Assembly: GCA_934177555.1 (NCBI GenBank)
Contig: CAKPPL010000057.1
Span: 1 to 6,920, forward strand
DNA: 6,920 nucleotides
Direction: 5' to 3'
Source of the DNA: an uncultured Clostridia bacterium
GTDB lineage: Bacteria > Bacillota > Clostridia > TANB77 > CAG-508
Made by a program: the position numbers and the translations under genes
Part shown: positions 1 to 6,920 of the stretch, piece by piece
How the letters are laid out: each line of letters begins with the position of its first letter
Position numbering within the stretch: position 1 is the stretch's first letter
Notes under the pieces: model-generated
What the model was told of the DNA's origin: nothing
The model's input: only the letters and a program-made list of their open reading frames with translations
Databases searched by the model: none

Positions 1-2
1 AA

Positions 3-1376
3 TTAGAAGTATATTATTTAGCAAATAAAAGCGAAAATTTATATTTTGCAATATTAGGAGATTGTAGTGAAAGTAATTATAAAGATGAGAAATTTGATGA
101 AGAAGTAGAACAAGAAGGAATAAAACAAGTAGAATATTTAAATGAGAAATATCCAAGTGATAATTTTCCAATTTTTCATTTTATATATAGAGAAAGAAAA
201 TATAATGATGGAGAAGAAAAATATTTGGGATGGGAAAGAAAAAGAGGATTACTTACACAATTTAATGAATATATATTAAAAAATGAAAAAAATAAATTTA
301 AAGTAAATACTATAAATCAATCACAATTACCTCAAATTAAATATGTAATAACATTAGATTCTGATACAGAACTAATATTAAATTCAGCATTTGAATTAGT
401 TGGAGCAATGTCACATATATTAAATAAACCTGTAATTGATAAAAATAAAAACATAGTAATTCAAGGACATGCACTTATTCAACCACGTGTAGGAATAGAC
501 TTAAATATAAGTAATGAAAATTTATTTACCAGAATTTTTGCAGGAAGTGGAGGAATAGATAGTTATACAAATGCTATATCAGATACTTATCAAGACAATT
601 TTGATGAGGGAATCTTTACAGGAAAAGGAATTTATGATGTTGAAGTGTTTTCAAAAGTATTAAAAAATGAAATACCTGAAAATACAGTTTTAAGTCATGA
701 TTTATTAGAAGGAAATTATTTAAGATGTGGACTTGCATCAGATATAATGTTAATGGATGGATATCCTACAAAATATATGAGTTTTATGAATAGATTATCA
801 AGATGGACAAGAGGAGATTGGCAAATAACAAGTTGGATTACGAGTAAATTGAATTTATTATCAAAATATAAAATATTTGATAATTTAAGGAGAAGCTTAT
901 TTGAAATATCAATAATAATAGTTTATTTTGCTTTAATGATATTAAATAAAACAAAAATGAATATTATTTTAATTGGAATAGTTATATATCCATTTATATT
1001 AGAACTGTTAAATTTAGGTTTTTCAAGAAAAGAAGGAGAGAAAAAACAGAAAACATTTGCCCAAAATGTAACAGGTATAAAGGGTACAATACTTAGAGCA
1101 ATAATAACATTAGGTTGTTTACCATACAAAGCATATGTAGAAATAGAAGCAATAGTAAAAACAATTTATAGAAAAAATGTAACACATAAGCATTTGTTAG
1201 AATGGTTAACATCAGAAGAGGCTGAAAAACAATCTGTAACAAATAATAAAAATTATTACAGAGTAATGTATATAAACATAATTTTTGGAATGATAAGTAT
1301 TTTATATGGAATTAATAATAGTTTCGTAACATTAATTATGGGAATTTTATGGATTATTACACCTGCAATAATGTGT
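3..1376 (+). other. GT84 glycosyltransferase core and transmembrane region of the glucan synthase
   Basis: This part transfers glucose from UDP-glucose on the cytosolic face of the membrane. Visible GT-A/processive-GT hallmarks are the DSD metal/nucleotide motif at residues 119-121 (357-365, context TLDSDTEL), the HDLLEG motif with Asp at residue 233 (699-701), which matches the catalytic-base position of processive transferases, and RLSRWTRGDW at residues 264-273 (792-821), the family version of the QxxRW acceptor motif. Hydrophobic segments follow at about residues 300-314, 319-338, 422-437 and 441-457. Between the second and third is a polar loop containing the stretch LPYKAYVEIEAI. The most N-terminal helices of the family are outside the window. 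Motif positions are read directly; roles are from the GT84/GT2-like family. Confidence 0.85.
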
Positions 1377-4300
1377 GAAATAAGTAAAACAAAACATAAT
1401 ATAAATATTGTAGAAAAGTTAAATAAAGAAGATAAAGAATATATAAATAAAATTGCAAAAAGTACATGGAGTTTTTTTAAAGATTATTTGACTAAAGAAA
1501 ATAATTATTTGATAATAGATAATTATCAAGAAGATAGAAAAAATTTAATAGTACCAAGAACATCATCAACTAATATAGGTTTATCATTATTAGCTGTTAT
1601 TACAAGTTATGATTTAAAATTTGAAAATTTAGAAGATACAGTGTTTTTATTAGAAAAAATAATAAATATAATATATGAATTACCAAAATGGAATGGACAT
1701 TTATATAATTGGTATAATATAAAAACTAAACAACCATTAATTCCAAAATATGTTTCAACAGTTGATAGTGGAAATTTAGTTGGATATATGTATACGACTA
1801 AAGCATTTCTTAATGAAGTACATGGATATGAAGAAATAACAGAAGATTTAATACAAAAATTAACTGAAATGATAGAAAAAACTAATTTTAAAGTATTATA
1901 TAATGAAGAACAAAGATTGTTTTCAATAGGATATAATGTTGAAGAAAATAAATTAACAGATTCATATTATGATTTATTAGCATCAGAAGCAAGACAAGCT
2001 AGTTTAGTGGCTATAGCAAAAAAAGATGTTACACCAAAACATTGGAATAATTTAAGTAGAACATTAACAGTTTTAAAAGAATATAAAGGATTAATTTCTT
2101 GGTCAGGGACTGCGTTTGAGTATTTAATGCCAAATATAAATATTCCAAGATATAAAGGGAGTTTACTGGATGAATCATGTAATTTCTTGATAATGAATCA
2201 ATTAGAATATAGCAAAAAATTAGGTATACCGTGGGGAATATCGGAAGCAGCATTTAATTTGAAAGATTTACATTCAAATTATCAATATAAGGCATTTGGA
2301 ATACCATGGCTTGGATTAAAAAGAGGATTAGCAGATGAAATGGTTGTATCAACATATGGTTCTGTTCTTGCAATAAATGATAAGCCAAAAGAAGTAATAG
2401 AAAATTTGCGATTACTTGAAAAATTAGGAATGTATAACAAATATGGTTTTTATGAGTCAATAGATTATACTCCTGAAAGATTATCAAAAGGAAAAAAATA
2501 TGAGCAAGTAAAAACATATATGGCACATCATCAGGCTTTAATATTGTTATCAATAAATAATTTTATAAATAATAATATATTTCAAAAAAGATTTATGCAA
2601 AATCCAGAAATAGAAGCGATAAGTATTTTATTACAAGAAAGAATACCAGAAACATTTGTATTAACAAAAGAAAATAAAGAAAATCCAGAGAAAATAAAAT
2701 ATGAAGATTATGAAAATTATACTGTTAGAGAATATAACAAAATAGATGAAAGAATAATTAGAGGAAATGTTATAGGAAATGAAAAATATGTTGTTGCAAT
2801 AAATCAAAAAGGAGAAGGAATAAGTAAGTTTGAAGATAATTATATTAATAGATTTAAGAAAACAGATGATTATAAACAAGGAATATTTTGCTATATAAAA
2901 GATATTGAAACAAACAAAATATGGTCTGCAACAGGAGATGATAATTGTGATAAATTTACAATTAGTTTTATGCCAGATAAAAATCAATTTGAAAAATATA
3001 ATGGAAGAATAAAAACTAAATTAAAAATAACAGTTGATGCAAATGATCCGGTTGAAATAAGAAGATTGGAAATTACAAATAATTCAGGAAAAGATAAAGT
3101 ATTTGAAATAACAAATTATTTTGAGCCAGTGCTATCTCCAAAAGAGCAAGATTATGCACATCAAGTATTTAATGATTTATTTTTAATATATAACTATGAA
3201 CAAGAATTAGATGGACTAATGGTAAAGAGAAAACAAAGAGAATCAAATAAGAGAGAATTATATATGTTAGCTAAAATGCAGACGAATTGTGAAAATATAG
3301 GCGAAACAGAATTTGAAATAAATAGGGAAAAATTCATAGGACAAAATAATATTGATATACCAATTAAAATAAAGAATTCAACCCCATTATCTAAAAAAGA
3401 AGGTTTAATAACAGAAGGTATAGTAGCATTGAAAAAGACAATAAAAGTAAAAAGTGGAGAAAAAGCATATATTGATTTATTAATTTCAACAGAATATGAT
3501 AAAGAACAAGTGATACAGAATATAGAAAAATATAAAATTACAGAAAATATAACAAGAGAATTTGAAATTACAAAGATAAAAACAGAGTCAGAAGCAAAAT
3601 ATTTGAATCTAAAAGGAAAAGATATAGATATTTACCAGACAATAGCATCATATATAATATTTGATAATCCACTCCAACAAAATGAAAAATTAGGATATAA
3701 AACTTATGAACAAAAAGATTTGTGGAAATATGGTATTTCAGGGGATTTACCAATAATAACAGTAACAATAAAATATGTAAATGATTTATATGTTATAAAA
3801 CAAATTATAAAAGCATATGAATTTTTGAAGATTAGAAATATAAAAACAGAATTAGTTATAATAGATGAAGGAAATTATATAATAGATGAGATTGAAGGAA
3901 CAATATTAAATAGTCATTTATCATATATGAAAAATATTTATGGAGGAATATTTGTATTATCAAAAAGCAATATGGATATTCAAGATATTAATTTAATAAA
4001 ATTTGTTTCGACATTAGTAATAGATAGCCATTTAGGAAATTTAGAAAACATTTTAAAAGATATGGAAGAAGATAAATTAGAAAACTATATAATACCTCAA
4101 ATTGCTGAGAATAACATAAAAAAAGAAGATGGAACAAAAGATGTAGATATAATAAGAGATATTGAAAATTTAAAATATTATAATGAATATGGGGCTTTTT
4201 CAAATGATGGAAAAGAATATTTTATAAGAATAAACAAAAAAACTAAAACACCAACTACATGGAGTCATATAATGGCAAATAAAAAATTTGGAACAGTAGT

Positions 4301-6560
4301 AACAGAAAGCAATGGAGGATATGTTTGGTATAAAAATAGTAGATTAAATAGAATAACTAGTTGGCACAATAATAATAGTATAAATATACCATCTGAAGTA
4401 ATTTATTTAAAAGATATGGAAAATGGAAATACATGGTCTCCAACAGCAATGCCTAAACCAGATGATAAAAATTACAACACAATATTTGGGTTTGGATATG
4501 CTAAATATTTACACAATAGTAATGATATCAATCAAGAACTAAATGTATTTGTAGCAGAAGAAGATAGTGCCAAAATTAGTATATTAACATTAAAAAATAA
4601 TGCACCTAAAAAGAAAAAAATAAAAATAGTGTATTATGTAAAACCTGTATTAGGAGAAGATGAAATTAAATCAGATGGATATATAAAATTAGGTTATGAA
4701 GAGAATTTTAATATTTTAACAGCTAAAAATTTATACAATAAAGATGAATTTAATGATATTGTATATATTTCTAGTAGTGAAAAAATATTGTCATATACAG
4801 GAAATAAAAAAACATTTTTTGGTAAAAATGGCATATCAAATCCAAATGGATTATATCAATTAAGATTAGATAATGATAATGGATTAGGAAAACGAAGTTG
4901 TATGGCTGTAGAGATAGAAGTCGAAATAGAAAGCTTTTCAAGTAAAGAGATTTCATTTGTTCTTGGAGCAGAAGATAATATTATTGATGTAAAAAATATA
5001 TCATATAAATATTCAAAAATACAAAATTGTAATGCAGAATTAAGTAGAATAAAAAATAAGTGGAATGAATTATTAGGAAAAATACAAGTTTATACACCAT
5101 ATGAGTCAATTAATATTATGTTAAATGGATGGATAATGTATCAAACAATATGTAGTAGACTTTTAGGAAGAAGTGGATTTTATCAATCTGGAGGAGCATA
5201 TGGATTCAGAGACCAATTACAAGATACGTTATCAACTAAATTTTTTGATAAAGAAATATTATATAATCAAATTATAAAGCATAGTGAACATCAATTTATT
5301 GAAGGAGATGTAGAACATTGGTGGCATGATGAAAATGGAAGAGGAATACGTACAAGATTTTCTGATGATTTATTATGGTTACCATTTGCTGTTATTAAGT
5401 ATATTTCTTTTACTGGAGATTATAGTATATTAAATGTAGAGACACCATATTTACAAGGAAATGAACTAAAGGAAGGTGAAAATGAAAAATATGATAAATA
5501 TTTTTCTTCTGAATTAAAAGAAAATATATATGAACATTGCAAAAAATCAATAAATAGGGCATGTGATTTTGGAAAAAATGGTTTGCCTAAAATAGGAATT
5601 GGAGATTGGAATGATGGATTTAGTAACATTGGTCCACAAGGAAAAGGTGAAAGTGTATGGCTTGGTTTCTTCTTATATAGTATTTTAAAAGATTTTATAA
5701 ATATAGCAGATTATATGAATGACGAGGAAATGAAGAAAAAATGTAGTGAAACATTAAATAAATTGAAATGTAATCTGAATACAAACGCATGGGACGGAAG
5801 ATGGTTTAAAAGAGCTTTTGCAGATAATGGAGATGTTTATGGTAGTATAGAAAATGAAGAGTGTAGGATTGATAGTATAGCTCAAAGCTGGTCTATAATA
5901 TCTGGAGCAGGAGATGAAAATAAAATGTTATTGGCAATAGAAAGTCTTGAAAATCATTTAGTTGATAGTGAAAATGGTATTATAAAATTGCTTGACCCTC
6001 CTTTTGATAGAGGTGAATTACAACCTGGATATATAAAATCATATTTACCTGGTGTTAGAGAAAATGGTGGACAATACACACATGCTGCTATTTGGGCAAT
6101 AATTGCAGAAGCTATATTAGGAAGAGGAGACAAAGCAGTAGAATTGTATAAAATGATAACACCTATAGAACATGCAAGAACTAAAGAAGCAGCTAATAAA
6201 TACAAAGTTGAGCCATATGTTATTTCAGCAGATATATATGGAGCTCAGAATTTAGCTGGAAGAGGTGGATGGACTTGGTATACAGGTTCAAGTAGTTGGT
6301 ATTATTTAGCAGGAATTGAAAATATATTAGGAATAAAAATATATCATAATATATTGAGTATAGATCCATGTATTTCAAAAGACTGGAAAGAATATACAAT
6401 AAGAATTAAATATGGAGAAAGTATATATAATATAAAAGTAAATAATCCAAATGGTAAAAATTTAGGTGTTTCAAAAGTAACAATAAATGGAGATGAAACA
6501 GAAAATAAGATTAAATTAGATAATTCTGGAAAAATATATAATATAGATGTAATAATGTAA
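3..6560 (+). CDS. Cyclic beta-1,2-glucan synthase (NdvB/ChvB/Cgs family; GT84-GH189-GH94), 5'-truncated by window edge
   Basis: This membrane enzyme is predicted to build linear beta-1,2-glucan from UDP-glucose, cyclise it, and trim it by phosphorolysis. The frame is open from the first complete codon at position 3 to the TAA at 6558-6560, giving 2185 residues (numbered here with residue 1 at position 3, so codon n starts at 3n). Family members are usually about 2800-2900 residues, so some 600-700 are missing at the N-terminus. The TTG at 225 is not the start: the 74 codons before it already read as family sequence (LEVYYLAN at the edge) and the conserved GWERKRG follows it. Domain order: GT84 core about 1-295, four hydrophobic segments about 300-457, glycoamylase-like cyclization domain about 473-882, first beta-sandwich about 900-1230, alpha/beta linker about 1250-1370, GH94 module about 1393-2180. 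There is no frameshift or internal stop. Clostridial homologues are often annotated merely as 'cellobiose phosphorylase' or 'GH36-type glycosyl hydrolase domain protein'. Family assignment is firm; the actual product is inferred. Confidence 0.93.
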   Translation, partial: LEVYYLANKSENLYFAILGDCSESNYKDEKFDEEVEQEGIKQVEYLNEKYPSDNFPIFHFIYRERKYNDGEEKYLGWERKRGLLTQFNEYILKNEKNKFKVNTINQSQLPQIKYVITLDSDTELILNSAFELVGAMSHILNKPVIDKNKNIVIQGHALIQPRVGIDLNISNENLFTRIFAGSGGIDSYTNAISDTYQDNFDEGIFTGKGIYDVEVFSKVLKNEIPENTVLSHDLLEGNYLRCGLASDIMLMDGYPTKYMSFMNRLSRWTRGDWQITSWITSKLNLLSKYKIFDNLRRSLFEISIIIVYFALMILNKTKMNIILIGIVIYPFILELLNLGFSRKEGEKKQKTFAQNVTGIKGTILRAIITLGCLPYKAYVEIEAIVKTIYRKNVTHKHLLEWLTSEEAEKQSVTNNKNYYRVMYINIIFGMISILYGINNSFVTLIMGILWIITPAIMCEISKTKHNINIVEKLNKEDKEYINKIAKSTWSFFKDYLTKENNYLIIDNYQEDRKNLIVPRTSSTNIGLSLLAVITSYDLKFENLEDTVFLLEKIINIIYELPKWNGHLYNWYNIKTKQPLIPKYVSTVDSGNLVGYMYTTKAFLNEVHGYEEITEDLIQKLTEMIEKTNFKVLYNEEQRLFSIGYNVEENKLTDSYYDLLASEARQASLVAIAKKDVTPKHWNNLSRTLTVLKEYKGLISWSGTAFEYLMPNINIPRYKGSLLDESCNFLIMNQLEYSKKLGIPWGISEAAFNLKDLHSNYQYKAFGIPWLGLKRGLADEMVVSTYGSVLAINDKPKEVIENLRLLEKLGMYNKYGFYESIDYTPERLSKGKKYEQVKTYMAHHQALILLSINNFINNNIFQKRFMQNPEIEAISILLQERIPETFVLTKENKENPEKIKYEDYENYTVREYNKIDERIIRGNVIGNEKYVVAINQKGEGISKFEDNYINRFKKTDDYKQGIFCYIKDIETNKIWSATGDDNCDKFTISFMPDKNQFEKYNGRIKTKLKITVDANDPVEIRRLEITNNSGKDKVFEITNYFEPVLSPKEQDYAHQVFNDLFLIYNYEQELDGLMVKRKQRESNKRELYMLAKMQTNCENIGETEFEINREKFIGQNNIDIPIKIKNSTPLSKKEGLITEGIVALKKTIKVKSGEKAYIDLLISTEYDKEQVIQNIEKYKITENITREFEITKIKTESEAKYLNLKGKDIDIYQTIASYIIFDNPLQQNEKLGYKTYEQKDLWKYGISGDLPIITVTIKYVNDLYVIKQIIKAYEFLKIRNIKTELVIIDEGNYIIDEIEGTILNSHLSYMKNIYGGIFVLSKSNMDIQDINLIKFVSTLVIDSHLGNLENILKDMEEDKLENYIIPQIAENNIKKEDGTKDVDIIRDIENLKYYNEYGAFSNDGKEYFIRINKKTKTPTTWSHIMANKKFGTVVTESNGGYVWYKNSRLNRITSWHNNNSINIPSEVIYLKDMENGNTWSPTAMPKPDDKNYNTIFGFGYAKYLHNSNDINQELNVFVAEEDSAKISILTLKNNAPKKKKIKIVYYVKPVLGEDEIKSDGYIKLGYEENFNILTAKNLYNKDEFNDIVYISSSEKILSYTGNKKTFFGKNGISNPNGLYQLRLDNDNGLGKRSCMAVEIEVEIESFSSKEISFVLGAEDNIIDVKNISYKYSKIQNCNAELSRIKNKWNELLGKIQVYTPYESINIMLNGWIMYQTICSRLLGRSGFYQSGGAYGFRDQLQDTLSTKFFDKEILYNQIIKHSEHQFIEGDVEHWWHDENGRGIRTRFSDDLLWLPFAVIKYISFTGDYSILNVETPYLQGNELKEGENEKYDKYFSSELKENIYEHCKKSINRACDFGKNGLPKIGIGDWNDGFSNIGPQGKGESVWLGFFLYSILKDFINIADYMNDEEMKKKCSETLNKLKCNLNTNAWDGRWFKRAFADNGDVYGSIENEECRIDSIAQSWSIISGAGDENKMLLAIESLENHLVDSENGIIKLLDPPFDRGELQPGYIKSYLPGVRENGGQYTHAAIWAIIAEAILGRGDKAVELYKMITPIEHARTKEAANKYKVEPYVISADIYGAQNLAGRGGWTWYTGSSSWYYLAGIENILGIKIYHNILSIDPCISKDWKEYTIRIKYGESIYNIKVNNPNGKNLGVSKVTINGDETENKIKLDNSGKIYNIDVIM
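1419..2648 (+). other. Central (alpha/alpha)6 cyclization domain (glycoamylase-like, GH189) of the glucan synthase
   Basis: About residues 473-882. This domain is known in the family to close the linear beta-1,2-glucan into a ring by anomer-retaining transglycosylation (the domain studied in Thermoanaerobacter italicus founded GH189; Pfam calls it glycoamylase-like). Conserved blocks visible in order: RTSSTNIGLSLLA, GHLYNWY, STVDSGNL (Asp588), DLLASEARQAS, SWSGTAFEYLMP, WGISEAAF (Glu748), GIPWLGLKRGLA, GFYESIDYT (Glu818, Asp821) and MAHHQ (840-844). Glu748 and Glu818 are the best candidates for catalytic carboxylates by their position in the most conserved blocks, but I cannot align to a structure here, so that assignment is inference. 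It starts directly after the last hydrophobic segment. Confidence 0.8.
2700..4120 (+). other. First GH94-type beta-sandwich and small alpha/beta linker domain of the glucan synthase
   Basis: About residues 900-1230 form the first of two related beta-sandwich domains (Glyco_transf_36 type), with blocks such as EIRRLEITNNS and YFEPVLSPKEQDYAHQ. The conserved block LWKYGISGDLP lies at residues 1240-1250 (3720-3752). It is followed by an alternating helix/strand region to about residue 1373 that includes TELVIIDEG and GGIFVLS, resembling a small Rossmann-like linker seen in other cyclic glucan synthases. No catalytic role can be read from the sequence; the segment probably positions or binds the glucan chain between the cyclization and phosphorylase modules. 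Boundaries are approximate. Confidence 0.7.
4179..6548 (+). other. C-terminal GH94 phosphorylase-like module of the glucan synthase
   Basis: About residues 1393-2180: a second beta-sandwich opening with YGAFSNDGKEYFIR, then an (alpha/alpha)6 catalytic barrel. Conserved motifs: GFRDQLQD (1734-1741), VEHWWHD (1770-1776), RFSDDLLWLP, GDWNDG (1867-1872, positions 5601-5618) which carries the GH94 general-acid Asp, CRIDSIAQSW (1954-1963), PGVRENGGQYTHAA (2016 onward) and GRGGWTWYTGSS (2086 onward), the last two lining the phosphate/active site in the family. GH94 enzymes phosphorolyse beta-glucosides; in cyclic glucan synthases this module controls chain length, and related stand-alone proteins are 1,2-beta-oligoglucan phosphorylases. 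All motifs look intact, so I expect an active module. Confidence 0.87.
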
Positions 6561-6592
6561 AAAGCTTGGTGCAATTTGTACCAAGCTTTTTT
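6559..6592. terminator. Bidirectional rho-independent terminator between convergent genes
   Basis: A perfect 12-bp inverted repeat pairs 6559-6570 with 6580-6591 around a 9-base loop (6571-6579); the core arm is AAAGCTTGGT / ACCAAGCTTT. On the plus strand the stem runs into six T (6587-6592). On the minus strand the run of A at 6559-6563 supplies five U. It therefore can stop transcription of both the glucan synthase gene and the convergent SPFH gene. The left arm begins within the TAA stop codon of the synthase. Confidence 0.9.
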
Positions 6593-6596
6593 GATA

Positions 6597-6920
6597 TTAT
6601 TTATTATTCTTTTCTGTAAATATTTCTTTAGCAGCACCTAATCCACTTAATGCACCTGTTGCTTCAAAAGGAATAAATACTTTGTTAGCATCACCTTTAG
6701 CAATTTCTTCAAGAGCTTCAAGAGATTTTATTTGAACAAGTTTTTCGTCTGGATCAGCAGCTTTTATAGCATCATAAACCATTGCAATTTCTTTAGCTTT
6801 AGCTTCTGCTACAGATTTAATAGCTTGTGCTTCACCGGCAGCTCTTCTAATTCTTGCTTCTCTATCAGCTTCTGCTTCTAATATAGCAGCAGCTTTTTTA
6901 CCTTCTGCAATAGTAACAGC
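6597..6920 (-). CDS. SPFH/band-7 domain protein (stomatin/paraslipin type), C-terminal part, cut by window edge
   Basis: Only the last 107 codons are present, read on the minus strand from 6920 to the TAA at 6599-6597; the frame is open at the right edge. The ATG at 6780-6782 is internal, because another 46 in-frame family-like codons precede it. The first half (KKAAAILEAEADREARIRRA and on to AEAKAKEIA) is an Ala/Glu/Lys/Arg-rich helix typical of the coiled-coil that follows the SPFH domain. The second half holds AIKAADPDEK, IKSLEALEEIAKG and NKVFIPFEA, conserved in bacterial stomatin-like proteins, then a short polar tail ending TEKNNK. Such proteins are about 300 residues long, have an N-terminal membrane anchor and oligomerise into membrane microdomain scaffolds, often beside an NfeD partner. 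The anchor, the SPFH domain and any partner lie outside the window. It is convergent with the synthase, its stop 36 bp away, so it is a separate transcription unit. Confidence 0.88.
   Translation of the reverse strand, partial: AVTIAEGKKAAAILEAEADREARIRRAAGEAQAIKSVAEAKAKEIAMVYDAIKAADPDEKLVQIKSLEALEEIAKGDANKVFIPFEATGALSGLGAAKEIFTEKNNK

Noticed and set aside
225..227. TTG as the translation start of the large gene
   Set aside because: The frame is open upstream to the window edge, and the 74 upstream codons encode sequence expected for the GT84 domain. The TTG sits just before the conserved GWERKRG motif, so it is an internal Leu.
923..1129. Minus-strand open frame of 68 codons
   Set aside because: It lies antisense within the transmembrane region of the synthase. 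Its hydrophobic composition is what the complement of purine-rich codons gives, and it has no recognisable family.
2029..2987. Three minus-strand open frames of 74-108 codons
   Set aside because: All are antisense to the conserved cyclization and beta-sandwich domains. They are Leu/Ile/Phe-rich artefacts of strand composition and match no family I recognise.
3568..4956. Minus-strand open frames at 3568-3768, 3988-4203 and 4771-4956
   Set aside because: They are antisense shadows of the continuous synthase frame, low in complexity, with no independent evidence of being genes.
5420..6205. Minus-strand open frames inside the GH94 region (5420-5629 and 5954-6205)
   Set aside because: They are fully antisense to the catalytic motifs of the GH94 module, whose conservation explains the sequence.
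6344..6637. Minus-strand open frame of 97 codons spanning the intergenic hairpin
   Set aside because: It would cross the bidirectional terminator and overlap both real genes; the translation resembles no known family.
6780..6782. ATG as the start of a short 61-codon gene
   Set aside because: The same frame continues to the right edge with the coiled-coil sequence typical of SPFH proteins, so this Met is internal to a truncated larger gene.
1..6920. CRISPR array, insertion sequence, tRNA or other non-coding element
   Set aside because: Apart from the terminator, the window is filled by two protein-coding frames. A/T-rich similarity between segments reflects codon composition, not repeats with regular spacing.

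Overview
The window is strongly AT-rich (G+C roughly a quarter by eye). Its coding strand is purine-heavy and favours A/T-ending codons such as AAA, GAA, ATA, TTA and AGA, with no sign of a non-standard code. This composition and the two protein families fit a low-GC Firmicute, most likely a Clostridia-type anaerobe. No taxonomic marker is present, so this is an inference.

Layout: about 95% of the window is one continuous plus-strand reading frame. It is already open at the left edge and ends at the TAA at 6558-6560. It encodes the C-terminal 2185 residues of a giant cyclic beta-1,2-glucan synthase (the NdvB/ChvB/Cgs family). The domain order is classical: a GT84 glycosyltransferase core, transmembrane helices, a central (alpha/alpha)6 'glycoamylase-like' cyclization domain (GH189), a beta-sandwich plus a small alpha/beta linker, and a C-terminal GH94 phosphorylase-like module. 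The frame has no interruption and the recognisable catalytic motifs of all three enzymatic modules are present. About 600-700 N-terminal residues lie upstream of the window, judged from the usual family length of about 2800-2900.

A short 36-bp gap follows, containing a strong hairpin with U-tracts on both sides (a bidirectional terminator). After it comes the 3' end of a convergent minus-strand gene for an SPFH/band-7 (stomatin/paraslipin-type) membrane protein, cut off by the right edge.

How they work together: the big enzyme is predicted to be self-sufficient. The GT84 domain polymerises linear beta-1,2-glucan from UDP-glucose, the central domain closes it into a ring by transglycosylation, and the GH94 module trims the chain by phosphorolysis. 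The SPFH gene is convergent and so not in the same operon; no functional link is evident. Neither gene's promoter or start is in the window. I see no mobile element, CRISPR array, tRNA/rRNA or riboswitch. The most notable point is the presence of a complete, apparently active three-enzyme cyclic-glucan synthase, best known from the periplasm of Gram-negative bacteria, in a genome that looks like a low-GC Gram-positive.
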